Position numbers and translations under genes: made by a program. A model generated the notes under the pieces. That model was not told the DNA's origin. It saw only the letters and a list, made by a program, of their open reading frames with translations, and ran no database searches. Source: Sphingomonadales bacterium UBA2683 (GTDB taxonomy: Bacteria > Pseudomonadota > Alphaproteobacteria > Sphingomonadales > Sphingomonadaceae). From it: 53,593 nt of DNA. Positions 42,217-50,322 of the stretch are shown here, one piece after another. The stretch's first letter is position 1. Each line of letters starts with the position of its first letter. The stretch covers positions 625,221-678,813 of the forward strand of contig DELZ01000005.1 in NCBI GenBank assembly GCA_002354635.1, read 5' to 3'.

Positions 42217-42861
42217 ATGTCCACCGCCGCAAAGCTTATCCGGACCAAGCGCCAGGAATTTGCCGCTCCGAACAGCACGCATGATCGCAACGTACGGTGG
42301 TTGCGTTTCATTCTTCCTGTAGCGGTTGGCATATTGGGCTCGATGCTGGCGCTGGCGCCATTCACCATGAGTGGTGAACTGAGCTTTGTTCTCGACAAAA
42401 ACAGCGTGGATGTCGCCAAAGAGCGCATGCGCGTTACCGAGGCGCTCTATCGGGGTGAAGACAGCGAAGGGCGGCCGTTTTCGTTGAAAGCGGGATCTGC
42501 CGTGCAAAAAAACTCGAACGAAGCCGTCGTCGAGCTGAACGACCTGTCTGCCCGGATATTGCTGACGGACGGCCCTGCCCAGATACGTGCCAGCTCCGGG
42601 CGGTACGATATGGATCAGGAAAATGTCCGGGTGCCAGGGCCCGTGCAGGTCGAGTCGGCGAGTGGATATCGGCTTTCTACCAATAATGTTACAGTCGACC
42701 TCAAGCAGCGTACATTGCGCAGTGAGGGCGCGGTTGAAGGAAGGACCAATATAGGAACGTTCCGGGCGGATCGCCTCGAAGCGGATTTGGCTGGACGCAC
42801 CGTGAGCCTGAATGGCAATGCGCGATTGCGGATTGAACAAAATGGACTAAGAAGACCCTAG
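42217..42861 (+). CDS. lptC: LPS export protein LptC
   Basis: LptC is the bitopic inner-membrane part of the LPS bridge between the LptB2FG transporter and LptA. The 214-residue protein has one membrane span (LRFILPVAVGILGSMLALAPF, about 29-49) and a beta-jellyroll from about 80, with NDLSARILLTDGPAQIRASSGRYDMDQENVRVPG. It is directly followed by lptA: the stop ends at 42861 and lptA starts at 42862. With lptA, lptB and rpoN it forms a conserved alphaproteobacterial cluster. Confidence 0.85.
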   Translation: MSTAAKLIRTKRQEFAAPNSTHDRNVRWLRFILPVAVGILGSMLALAPFTMSGELSFVLDKNSVDVAKERMRVTEALYRGEDSEGRPFSLKAGSAVQKNSNEAVVELNDLSARILLTDGPAQIRASSGRYDMDQENVRVPGPVQVESASGYRLSTNNVTVDLKQRTLRSEGAVEGRTNIGTFRADRLEADLAGRTVSLNGNARLRIEQNGLRRP

Positions 42862-43410
42862 ATGAAATTGCACCTTTATCTTTTCCTGTCCGCAGGCACC
42901 GCCCTTCTGGTCGCGTCGTTTCTGTTTCTTGTCGGCCCGGCACCTGCCCAGGTATTCGGTAGCCACGACAGCAATGCGCCGGTGAATTTTGATGCGGGAC
43001 GGATTGAAGTGCAGGATCGTGCTGACCGCGTGGTCCTGTCTGGTGCCGTTCGCGTAGAGCAGGCCGGACTGGTGCTCAATTCGGCGCGCATGACCGTGGC
43101 TTATCGCAACAGCGGAGGGATTGAGATTGACCGGATTGATGCCTCTGGCGGGGTTACGATCCGCAAGGCTGGTGATACGGCTTCCGGCAATGTTGCGATT
43201 TATGACCTCAACCGGCGGCTGATCACCCTGATCGGCAATGTTTCGCTCACGCAAGGAACAAATCGCCTTTCCGGTGGTCGGTTGATTATCGATCTTGCGT
43301 CGGGCCGGTCAACGATAGACGGACGCTCGGCGGGCAGCTCTTCTGTCGGTACGCAGGATTCGAGCGGGCGTGTATCGGGCACATTTACCGTGCCGCAGCG
43401 GAAAGATTGA
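42862..43410 (+). CDS. lptA: LPS transport periplasmic protein LptA
   Basis: LptA bridges LptC and LptD in the periplasm. The 182-residue product has a signal peptide (MKLHLYLFLSAGTALLVASFLFLVGPAPAQ) and an OstA-type jellyroll starting NAPVNFDAGRIEVQDRADRVVLSGAVRVEQAGLVL. A second conserved strand set is NLRRLITLIGNVSLTQGTNRLSGGRLIIDL. The C-terminus is a flexible Ser/Gly-rich tail. The gap to lptB is 193 bases, larger than the abutting lptC-lptA junction. Confidence 0.88.
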   Translation: MKLHLYLFLSAGTALLVASFLFLVGPAPAQVFGSHDSNAPVNFDAGRIEVQDRADRVVLSGAVRVEQAGLVLNSARMTVAYRNSGGIEIDRIDASGGVTIRKAGDTASGNVAIYDLNRRLITLIGNVSLTQGTNRLSGGRLIIDLASGRSTIDGRSAGSSSVGTQDSSGRVSGTFTVPQRKD

Positions 43411-43564
43411 AAGCCGGCCAGTGCTGGCAATATGCAGTTTCGTCTTGAAATAGGAAAAGCAGCCCGCTCCCCGTTGCCGCGATGCTTTTTCGACGATGAA
43501 AAGAGTCCATTTCCCATCTACCATGCACAAAGCTTGCCAATCTGGATCGGGATGGGGCATGTTG

Positions 43565-43572
43565 TTAACCAA
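43565..43572 (+). promoter_or_regulatory. CtrA-like half-site before lptB (weak)
   Basis: TTAACCAA differs from the CtrA half-site TTAACCAT by one base. It sits 32 bases before the lptB start in a 193-base gap that otherwise shows nothing. I give it little weight. Confidence 0.15.
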
Positions 43573-43603
43573 TAGACAAGACAGCCCATGCAGATGAGGA
43601 TGA

Positions 43604-44401
43604 ATGATGAACGATTTAGCCGGTACTGATGCGCCGATAATGGCCGACCCGGGTGCCGCCATGGCCAGCGACGCCATGGAACATGGCCTTGCGGTAGTTT
43701 CCATTGCCAAAAGTTACGACAAGCGTTCGGTGCTGTCCGATGTGTCGCTCTCTGTCGGACGCGGCGAAGTCGTAGGGCTGTTGGGCCCGAACGGCGCCGG
43801 AAAAACAACCTGTTTCTATTCCGTCATGGGGCTGGTCAAGCCGGATGCAGGGCGAATAATGCTCGACGGCGAGGATATCACCTCGCTTCCGATGTATCGC
43901 CGGGCGATTCTCGGTATCGGCTATCTTCCTCAGGAAACGTCCATTTTCCGGGGCATGACCGTCGAACAAAATATCATGGCGGTTCTAGAGATGGTTGAGC
44001 CCGATTCCCATGCGCGAGAGGAAGCGCTCGACCGGCTGCTCGATGAATTCGGCCTGATAAAATTGCGGAGCTCTCCAGCGATGGCACTGTCCGGCGGCGA
44101 GCGGCGGCGCTGCGAAATAGCCCGTGCGCTCGCGGCAAGTCCGTCGATCGTGCTGCTGGACGAACCCTTTGCCGGCATTGATCCGCTGTCGATTGCGGAC
44201 ATTCGCGATCTGGTCTGCCAGTTGCGCGAGCGCGGTATCGGAGTGCTGATCACCGACCATAATGTTCGCGAAACGCTCGATATCGTTGACCGGGCCTGTA
44301 TCATCTATGACGGTCAGGTGCTGTTTGCCGGGAGTCCGGAAGATCTGGTCGCGGATGCCAATGTCCGCCGGCTGTATCTGGGCGAAGGTTTCGCGCTATA
44401 G
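43604..44401 (+). CDS. lptB: LPS export ABC transporter ATP-binding protein LptB
   Basis: LptB powers extraction of LPS from the inner membrane. The 265-residue ABC ATPase has Walker A GPNGAGKTT (64-72), the Q-loop region YLPQETSIFRGMTVEQNI, the signature LSGGERRRCEIARALA, Walker B VLLDEPFAGIDPLS, and the switch His in ITDHNVRETL. It also shows the LptB pattern LGIGYLPQE. The first two codons are ATG ATG; AGGA lies just upstream. It is two bases before rpoN, a typical arrangement. Confidence 0.95.
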   Translation: MMNDLAGTDAPIMADPGAAMASDAMEHGLAVVSIAKSYDKRSVLSDVSLSVGRGEVVGLLGPNGAGKTTCFYSVMGLVKPDAGRIMLDGEDITSLPMYRRAILGIGYLPQETSIFRGMTVEQNIMAVLEMVEPDSHAREEALDRLLDEFGLIKLRSSPAMALSGGERRRCEIARALAASPSIVLLDEPFAGIDPLSIADIRDLVCQLRERGIGVLITDHNVRETLDIVDRACIIYDGQVLFAGSPEDLVADANVRRLYLGEGFAL

Positions 44402-44403
44402 CC

Positions 44404-45897
44404 ATGGCACTCGCGCCACGTCTCGATTTGCGACAAAGCCAGTCACTGGTGATGACGCCGCAACTGCAGCAGGCGATCAAGCTGCTGACATTGTCCAATC
44501 TCGAGCTTGAAACCTTCATTGCCGACGAGATTGAAAAAAACCCGCTGCTCGACACCGGAGAGCTCACAAGCGAGAGAGGTGAGGAGCGGCCGAATGAGGG
44601 TGCGGCGCAGGGCAGCGACGAAATATTGTCTGCCGGGCCCTCGGAATCCGAAGCCGCTCTCGATATGGAAGGACACACGGACAGCTTTACCAACAACAGC
44701 CTTTCGGACAGTGACGGCCCGCTGGATGGTCAACTGGGTCTCAATGGCGAGAGTAGCGGTTCCGGTGGTCTTGGTGATTCTCCGGATTTCGAGAATATGC
44801 TGGCCGCTGAAATCACGCTGACCGACCATTTGATGGATCAGGCCGGTGCGGTTCTTTCGGGTTCAGATCTGTTCGTGGCGCAGCATATCATCGATCAGAT
44901 CGACGAATGCGGCTATTTGCAGGCAGACCTGCTGGAACTGGCCCAGCGCATGAATGTCGGACTGGTCGACATCGAGCGCATATTGGGTGTCGTGCAGACG
45001 TTGGACCCGGTGGGTGTCGGTGCAAGGGATCTGGCAGAATGTCTGGCGCTGCAAGCCAAGGATGCGGATCGCTATGATCCTGCGATGGCGCGGCTGATCG
45101 ACAATCTGGATCTGCTGGCCAAGGGCGCGCTGTCGCAGCTCAGGCGGATTTGCGGGGTCGACGATGAAGACCTGATGGATATGATTAGCGAGTTGCGCAA
45201 CTATGACCCGAAGCCGGGTTGCAAGATCGGCGGCGGCGAAGTGCAATCCGTAGTGCCCGACGTCTTCATCGCGGAACGGTCGGGCCGATGGCTCATCGAA
45301 GTGAACAGCGCGACGCTACCAAAGGTGCTGGTCAACCGCAGCTATTATAGCGAACTGAAGGACGGGGCGCAGGACAAGCAGTCGAAGGACTGGCTCAACG
45401 AATGTCTCGCCGACGCCAACTGGCTGGTCAAGGCGCTCGATCAGCGGCAGCGGACGATCGTCAAGGTGGCGACCGAGATCGTCAAGCAGCAGGAGGCGTT
45501 TTTCCGCAAGGGAGTGGCCCATCTGCGGCCGCTGACGCTCAAGAATGTCGCCGAGAAGATCGAGATGCACGAGTCGACGGTCAGCCGGGTGACTTCGAAC
45601 AAATATCTCTCCTGCTCGCGCGGGACGTTCGAACTCAAATATTTCTTCACCAGCGGCATTCAGTCCTCGACCGGCGGCGAGGCAGCTTCGGCAGAGGCGG
45701 TCAAGAGTCATATCAAGTCGCTGATCGACAACGAGGATCCCAAGAAAATCCTGTCCGATGACAAGCTTGTTGCCTTGCTCAAGGACAAGGGCTTCGACAT
45801 TGCCCGCCGTACCGTCGCCAAATATCGCGAAGCGCTGGGACTGGGCAGCTCGGTGCAGCGTCGCCGGCAGAAGGCGCTGGAAGGCCGCGCCGCCTAG
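44404..45897 (+). CDS. rpoN: RNA polymerase sigma-54 factor
   Basis: RpoN directs transcription from -24/-12 promoters and needs an ATP-driven activator. The 497-residue protein has region I (LDLRQSQSLVMTPQLQQAIKLL, 5-26), an acidic Gly/Ser-rich region II (about 55-120), the core-binding domain, and a helix-turn-helix followed by the RpoN box ARRTVAKYREALGLGSSVQRRR near the end. It follows lptB by two bases. The usual neighbours hpf and ptsN are not present; a convergent GNAT gene follows, overlapping by four bases. Confidence 0.97.
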   Translation: MALAPRLDLRQSQSLVMTPQLQQAIKLLTLSNLELETFIADEIEKNPLLDTGELTSERGEERPNEGAAQGSDEILSAGPSESEAALDMEGHTDSFTNNSLSDSDGPLDGQLGLNGESSGSGGLGDSPDFENMLAAEITLTDHLMDQAGAVLSGSDLFVAQHIIDQIDECGYLQADLLELAQRMNVGLVDIERILGVVQTLDPVGVGARDLAECLALQAKDADRYDPAMARLIDNLDLLAKGALSQLRRICGVDDEDLMDMISELRNYDPKPGCKIGGGEVQSVVPDVFIAERSGRWLIEVNSATLPKVLVNRSYYSELKDGAQDKQSKDWLNECLADANWLVKALDQRQRTIVKVATEIVKQQEAFFRKGVAHLRPLTLKNVAEKIEMHESTVSRVTSNKYLSCSRGTFELKYFFTSGIQSSTGGEAASAEAVKSHIKSLIDNEDPKKILSDDKLVALLKDKGFDIARRTVAKYREALGLGSSVQRRRQKALEGRAA

Positions 45898-46412
45898 ATT
45901 TCCTTCCGCAACACCGCAAATTCGAGCAAGTCGCTTTTCGGCAATCCGAAGCGGGAATCGCCATGCGGGAAGGGGCGATATTCGCCGGTCCGGACATAGC
46001 CGCGGCGCTCGTAATAGGCGATCAGTTCCTCCCTTTGCTTGATCACGGTCATTTCCATGATCTGCGACTGCCACTGTTCCCGGACATACGCTTCACCATG
46101 GTTCAGGAGCCGTTTGCCCAGACCGCCTGCCTGAAGCTCTGGATCGACGGTCAGCAGGCCCAGATAAGCCGTCGTTGCGTCGACACGTGACAGCTGCACA
46201 CAGCCCTGCAATCGGCCGTCGGCCTCGGCGAGCAGTATCCGCTGGTCCGGATTGGCGAGAATAGCCGCAAGCGATTCCGGATCGGTCCGCTGGCCGCCCA
46301 GCAGGTCGGCCTCGTGGGTCCAGCCGCGCTTGGCACTGTCGCCACGATAGGCGCTTTCGATCAGCGCGTGGAGCGGTTCGACGTCGTCGATCTTGGCGGT
46401 CCGGAAATTCAT
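45894..46412 (-). CDS. GNAT family N-acetyltransferase
   Basis: This 172-residue protein has the GNAT fold: the start MNFRTAKIDDVEPLHALIESAYRGD, then LGLLTVDPELQAGGLGKRLLNHGEAYVRE, in which AGGLGKRL is the acetyl-CoA pyrophosphate loop, and the C-terminal ELIAYYERRGYVRTGEYRPFP. The substrate cannot be told. Its start overlaps the 68-residue gene upstream by four bases (ATGA), and its stop overlaps the convergent rpoN stop. Confidence 0.92.
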   Translation of the reverse strand: MNFRTAKIDDVEPLHALIESAYRGDSAKRGWTHEADLLGGQRTDPESLAAILANPDQRILLAEADGRLQGCVQLSRVDATTAYLGLLTVDPELQAGGLGKRLLNHGEAYVREQWQSQIMEMTVIKQREELIAYYERRGYVRTGEYRPFPHGDSRFGLPKSDLLEFAVLRKEI

Positions 46413-46615
46413 GCCGGCCGCACACCATCAGCTTCCAGCACCGCTCCGTCCCCGATCCTGCCGGTCACCACCACCCGCTTCTCGACTTCGTCGACCGGCG
46501 TACGCAGCAATTCCAGCCGATAGCGCTGGCCATCATCGCATTGCAGCAGAAAGCCTGCGGCATCGCGCTGCAGCAGGCCGGAAAATTCCTGATCCTTTCG
46601 GCGATCCGTTCCCAT
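46409..46615 (-). CDS. Small OB-like protein (DUF5818-like)
   Basis: This 68-residue protein is predicted as all-beta: EFSGLLQRDAAGFLLQCDDGQRYRLELLRT, then VDEVEKRVVVTGRIGDGAVLEADGV. The pattern of a gloss of an input strand, Arg-Leu-Glu and a final RV-V-G-R-x-G strand resembles DUF5818, a small OB-fold-like family I associate with sphingomonads. It overlaps both neighbours by one to four bases: it starts at the SDR stop and ends inside the GNAT start. No function known. Confidence 0.65.
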   Translation of the reverse strand: MGTDRRKDQEFSGLLQRDAAGFLLQCDDGQRYRLELLRTPVDEVEKRVVVTGRIGDGAVLEADGVRPA

Positions 46616-47586
46616 CAGGCAGCGGCGAGCAGGGTTTCGCTGATCTTCCAGAGCCGCTCGGCGTCCGCGTCATCGGCAATATGCGGTGCACAATGCTGAA
46701 AGGGCAGCGAGTCCGGTCCGGCCAGCTGCGCGACATCACAATCCTCGCAATAGACGCCGGGCATGTCATCAAGCAGCGGCGAGGTTGCCGCCCACAGGCT
46801 GGTGGTGCAGCCCTGCGAGGGCGTCTTGAAGATTTCGGCGACTGCTGGCGGTACGGTGCCGTCCGGATTGAGCCAGCCCAGCTCAACCTGCTCTTCCTTG
46901 GGCAAATGCCGTTGCAGCGGGGTGAAAATGCCGCCCGGATGAACAGAAAAGGCGCGACCGCCAAAGCCCTGCATCCGGCGGTTCAGCGCATTGGCAAACA
47001 GCGCGTTGGCGCTCTTCGCCTGAGCATAGGCGACCCATTTCTGATATTCGCCGGTTTCGAACTGGATATCATCCCACAGGATGCCGTTGCGCTTGTGGGC
47101 GATCGACGACAGCGCGACCACGCGGGGCGCTTCTGCCTTTTCCAGCAGCGGCAATAACGCGCGTGTGAGCGCGAAATGGCCCATATGGTTGACCCCGAAC
47201 TGGCTTTCCCAGCCCGGTCCCACCCGTTCCAGCGGGCAGGCCATGATCCCGGCATTGTTGATCAGCAGGTCGAGCGCGTCGATACTGTCATAGACCGAGG
47301 AGGCAAAGGCGCGGACCAAATCGAGATCGGCGAGGTCCATTTTCGCCGAGGATACGTCGCCCTCGATGGTCGACAGATTTTCCTCCGCCTTGGCCGGATC
47401 GCGCACCGGCACGATCACCGTGGCCCCGGCACTGGCCAGCGCCCGGGTTGTTTCCAGCCCGATGCCGGAATAGCCGCCGGTGACGACCGCGGTCTTGCCG
47501 GTCAGATCGATGCCGGCGAGTACCTCGTGCGGTTCGCTCTTGGCGTGAAATCCGGATCCGAGCGGTTTCTGGTCTGCTGCAGCCAT
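46615..47586 (-). CDS. Short-chain dehydrogenase/reductase
   Basis: This 323-residue SDR oxidoreductase binds NAD(P) at TGGYSGIGLE (36-45) and has NNAGIMACP and the catalytic Tyr-x3-Lys in YAQAKSANALFANAL, with Ser in VVALSSIAHKRNG. It resembles the retinol-dehydrogenase-like SDRs that also keep WDDIQFETGEYQKW. The C-terminal part (GVYCEDCDVAQL) contains a CxxC pair. It is the first gene of the coupled run SDR-68aa-GNAT. Its 5' flank is the 71-nt repeat. Confidence 0.92.
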   Translation of the reverse strand: MAAADQKPLGSGFHAKSEPHEVLAGIDLTGKTAVVTGGYSGIGLETTRALASAGATVIVPVRDPAKAEENLSTIEGDVSSAKMDLADLDLVRAFASSVYDSIDALDLLINNAGIMACPLERVGPGWESQFGVNHMGHFALTRALLPLLEKAEAPRVVALSSIAHKRNGILWDDIQFETGEYQKWVAYAQAKSANALFANALNRRMQGFGGRAFSVHPGGIFTPLQRHLPKEEQVELGWLNPDGTVPPAVAEIFKTPSQGCTTSLWAATSPLLDDMPGVYCEDCDVAQLAGPDSLPFQHCAPHIADDADAERLWKISETLLAAA

Positions 47587-47605
47587 GCTATTTGTCCTTT
47601 TATAA

Positions 47606-47676
47606 CCGTTAGCCCTGAGCTTGTCGAAGGGCGCCTATCGCCGAGAAGCGTGGTTCGACAAGCTCACCACTAATGG
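47606..47676. repeat. 71-nt palindromic repeat, copy A1
   Basis: TGAGCTTGTCGAA (47616-47628) pairs perfectly with TTCGACAAGCTCA (47654-47666) around a 25-base loop. The unit matches the reverse complement of 51448-51518 at 65 of 71 positions. Such short intergenic palindromes resemble REP-type elements. It sits between the SDR and ald genes. Confidence 0.9.
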
Positions 47677-47718
47677 CAACAAAGCACCCTCGTTGCTCCC
47701 AGACCAGTCCCTTCACCC

Positions 47719-48846
47719 TCACCCGTTCGCCTTCAATCCCAGTATTTCCGCCGCCGACATATATTCATAGCCGAGATCCTCGGCGACCGCCTTGTAGGTG
47801 ACATGGCCGTTCCAGACGTTGAGGCCTTCGGCTAGGTGGCGGTCCTCGCGCAGCGCGGCCTCCCAGCCCTTGTCGGCGATCGCCAGCGTGTGCGGCAGGG
47901 TGACATTGTTGAGCGCATAGGTCGAGGTGCGCGACACCGCGCCCGGCATGTTGGCGACGCAATAATGGACGATATCGTCGACGACATAGGTCGGGTCTTC
48001 GTGGGTGGTCGGTTTCGAGGTTTCGAAACAGCCGCCCTGATCGATGGCTACGTCGCAGAGCACCGAGCCGGGCCGCATGGTGCTGAGCATGTCGCGGGTC
48101 ACCAGCTTGGGTGCCTCGGCGCCGGGGATCAGCACCGCGCCGATAACCAGATCGGCTTCGGCCACGCATTCGGCGAGATTGGCCTTGTTCGAGAAGCGGG
48201 TCTTCGCGCGCGTCTCGAAATGGGTGCCGACCGATTCGAGTACATCCGGGTTGCGGTCGAGGATGGTCACGTCCGCGCCGAGGCCCGAGGCCATCTGCGC
48301 GGCGTTGAAGCCGACCACGCCGCCGCCGATGATCGTCACCTTGCCCGGCGCGACGCCGGGGACGCCGCCGAGCAATATGCCGCGGCCGCCATGGGCTTTC
48401 TCGAGCGCGGTGGCACCGGCCTGGATCGACATGCGGCCGGCGACCTGGCTCATCGGCTTGAGCAGCGGCAGCCCGCCCGTACCGGTGACGGTTTCATAGG
48501 CGATGCAGATCGCTTTCGACCTGACCAGATCGGTGGTCTGCTCGGGATCGGGCGCGAGGTGGAGATAGGTGAACAGGATCTGGCCTTCGCGCAGCATCGC
48601 GCGTTCGACCGCCTGCGGTTCCTTGACCTTCACCACCATTTCGCACTGCTCGAAAATTTCGGCCGCGGTGGTTGCGATGGTCGCGCCGGCGGCGACATAT
48701 TCGCTGTCTTCCGCGCCGATGCCGAGGCCAGCCCCGGTCTCGACCAGCACGTCATGGCCGTGCGCGACCAGTTCGCGGACCGATTCGGGGGTCAGGCCGA
48801 CCCGATATTCGTGATTCTTGATTTCTCTCGGGGTACCGACGCGCAT
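47719..48846 (-). CDS. ald: Alanine dehydrogenase
   Basis: Ald oxidises L-alanine to pyruvate and ammonia with NAD. The 375-residue protein starts MRVGTPREIKNHEYRVGLTPESV, with the substrate Arg and Lys in REIKNHEYR. It has KVKEPQAVE with the catalytic Lys, YLHLAPD with the catalytic His, and the NAD site GGGVVGFNAAQMASGLGADVTILDRN. Length is usual. It lies downstream of the PPIase gene at 48933 on the same strand, separated by 86 bases. Confidence 0.96.
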   Translation of the reverse strand: MRVGTPREIKNHEYRVGLTPESVRELVAHGHDVLVETGAGLGIGAEDSEYVAAGATIATTAAEIFEQCEMVVKVKEPQAVERAMLREGQILFTYLHLAPDPEQTTDLVRSKAICIAYETVTGTGGLPLLKPMSQVAGRMSIQAGATALEKAHGGRGILLGGVPGVAPGKVTIIGGGVVGFNAAQMASGLGADVTILDRNPDVLESVGTHFETRAKTRFSNKANLAECVAEADLVIGAVLIPGAEAPKLVTRDMLSTMRPGSVLCDVAIDQGGCFETSKPTTHEDPTYVVDDIVHYCVANMPGAVSRTSTYALNNVTLPHTLAIADKGWEAALREDRHLAEGLNVWNGHVTYKAVAEDLGYEYMSAAEILGLKANG

Positions 48847-48932
48847 GGGGAGGCTCCTGTTCTGATGAGTCTATCGGCGTTGCATTACCAGCAAATGACG
48901 GTCGGCGCGAGATGCCTTGTAATATAATTACG

Positions 48933-49901
48933 CTATTTTGAAACTTTCCTAATCGGCACCGGCACCGTACAAATATTGCCATAACCGCCGTGGGCGGCGA
49001 TATATTGCAACAGCGCCGGGCTGTAGCTGGCGAGATATTCATAATGCGGTTGCTCGACCAGCGGCAATTCGCTGGCCGGCCGGATCGAAGTGATCGGGAT
49101 ATGCTGCGCCTTCTCCGCATAGAATCCGCCCGGCGCGGTGCCGAGCGGCAGATTCTGCAGATGTTCGAGGCCGTCGATCACCCGGCCGACCATGCCGAAG
49201 GTGGTATCGAGACTGCGCGCCGCCTCGCCGGTGATCACCGACATTTCGGTGCCGCTGCCGGTATCGGGCGGATCATAATGGGCCGGCGACAGCGAGCCGC
49301 GACAGGTCAGCGGATAGGCCCGCCCCTGCTTGTCGCTGCCGATCGGCCAGCCGCCGCCAAAGCCGACCTTCGCGCCATAGCTTTCGTAGATGATCTTCAT
49401 CAGCGGCTCGATCGCGGTGCCCTGATATTGATTGCTGTAATCGACCGCCGCCTTGAGCGCTGCCATGTCGGTGTCGCGTTTCGCGCCCAGCGCGGCGTTA
49501 TAATATTCGCTTTCCGGCACGGTCTCGAGTCCCTCGGGCACCGCCTTTGCATCGGGATTGCCGCCGAACTGGGTAACGAAATCCCTGGCGACGCGATAGA
49601 TCTTGGTGCCGTCCCACCAGTGGCTGCGGGCGAGCGCGCGGACATTGCGGACATGGCCGCCGGACAGTTCCGCCGGGAGCAACTGGATCACCGCCTGCCG
49701 TTTTGAGCCGTCCGCGGCATCGGGCAGGGTCAGGATCAGCAGGTCGCTGACCGGGATCGGCAGCCAGTGTTCGGCGGGAGCCGCGGCGAGGATTTCTTCG
49801 GGGGTTGGTGTGGGTGGTTCTTCCTGCGCCAGCGCCGGCGAAAAACAGGCGATGGCGAGGGCAAAAAAGGCGATGCGCATGGATCGAAACCGGTTTGTCA
49901 T
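48933..49901 (-). CDS. Exported cyclophilin-type peptidylprolyl isomerase, copy 1
   Basis: This 322-residue periplasmic protein has a cyclophilin-like layout. A signal peptide (MRIAFFALAIACFSPALAQ) follows a short N-extension. The cyclophilin elements are recognisable but diverged: the LLILTLPD strand, SHWWDGTKIYRV in place of the FHR motif, the block LTCRGSLSPAHYDPPDTGSGTEMSVITG, and FGMVGRVIDGLEHLQNLP near the end. An N-terminal Met at 49901 has GGAAAG upstream; Met at 49880 is an alternative. It is paralogous to 50323-51426. Confidence 0.8.
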   Translation of the reverse strand: MTNRFRSMRIAFFALAIACFSPALAQEEPPTPTPEEILAAAPAEHWLPIPVSDLLILTLPDAADGSKRQAVIQLLPAELSGGHVRNVRALARSHWWDGTKIYRVARDFVTQFGGNPDAKAVPEGLETVPESEYYNAALGAKRDTDMAALKAAVDYSNQYQGTAIEPLMKIIYESYGAKVGFGGGWPIGSDKQGRAYPLTCRGSLSPAHYDPPDTGSGTEMSVITGEAARSLDTTFGMVGRVIDGLEHLQNLPLGTAPGGFYAEKAQHIPITSIRPASELPLVEQPHYEYLASYSPALLQYIAAHGGYGNICTVPVPIRKVSK

Positions 49902-49978
49902 GCTGCTCTTTCCGTGATGAACTTTACAGACTTTACAGGGTTAAAAAAAAGAAAGCCTGTCCCCGCAAACGCGCTTTT

Positions 49979-50076
49979 CGTGCCCCGGCGCTGGCCGGGG
50001 CCCAGAACAGTCCCGTCTTCGCCTTTTGAACCACACCAACAGGACTCGCCTGGGCCCCGCCCTGCGGCGGGGAACA
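49979..50076. repeat. 98-nt GC-rich direct repeat, copy B1
   Basis: The unit opens with CCCCGGCGCTGGCCGGGG and closes with CCCCGCCCTGCGGCGGGG, two palindromes that each can form a hairpin, with a less conserved middle. B2 at 50224-50321 has exactly the same length and orientation, with the outer parts best preserved. Confidence 0.85.
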
Positions 50077-50223
50077 AGCTTTGGGTCATACGGGTCACAC
50101 CCCCTAATGCGGAACAATATTCCTGTTCGGGAACTGCTGAAAACCGCCGGTCGGTCGATGAGGAAAGCGATGGGGCCATCAGGCGAGATTAACCCAACGG
50201 GCCGACTGTAGGAAAGGGAAAAT

Positions 50224-50321
50224 CGTGCCCCGCCGCAGGGCGGGGGCCAGAATATTCCTGATCTTGCCTTAGAAATCCGACCGGCAGGACTGGCCTGGAC
50301 CCCGGCCTGCGCCGGGGAACA
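50224..50321. repeat. 98-nt GC-rich direct repeat, copy B2
   Basis: B2 has the outline of B1: CGTGCCCCG at its start, CAGGACT in the middle, CCTGGACCCCGG and CCGGGGAACA at its end. It ends one base before the stop codon of the second PPIase gene. Confidence 0.85.
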
Positions 50322-50322
50322 G

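Larger units (their letters stand above)
49902..50322. other. 421-base intergenic region between the two PPIase genes
   Basis: It is filled mainly by two 98-nt direct repeats (B1 and B2). A short duplicated CTTTACAG and an A run (49943-49950) precede B1. An open frame on the plus strand (49767-50192) arises from the repeats and is not a gene. Confidence 0.65.

Noticed and set aside
49767..50192. 141-codon plus-strand frame between the PPIase genes
   Set aside because: It overlaps the PPIase start antisense and runs through the direct repeats, with no homology or ribosome-binding site.
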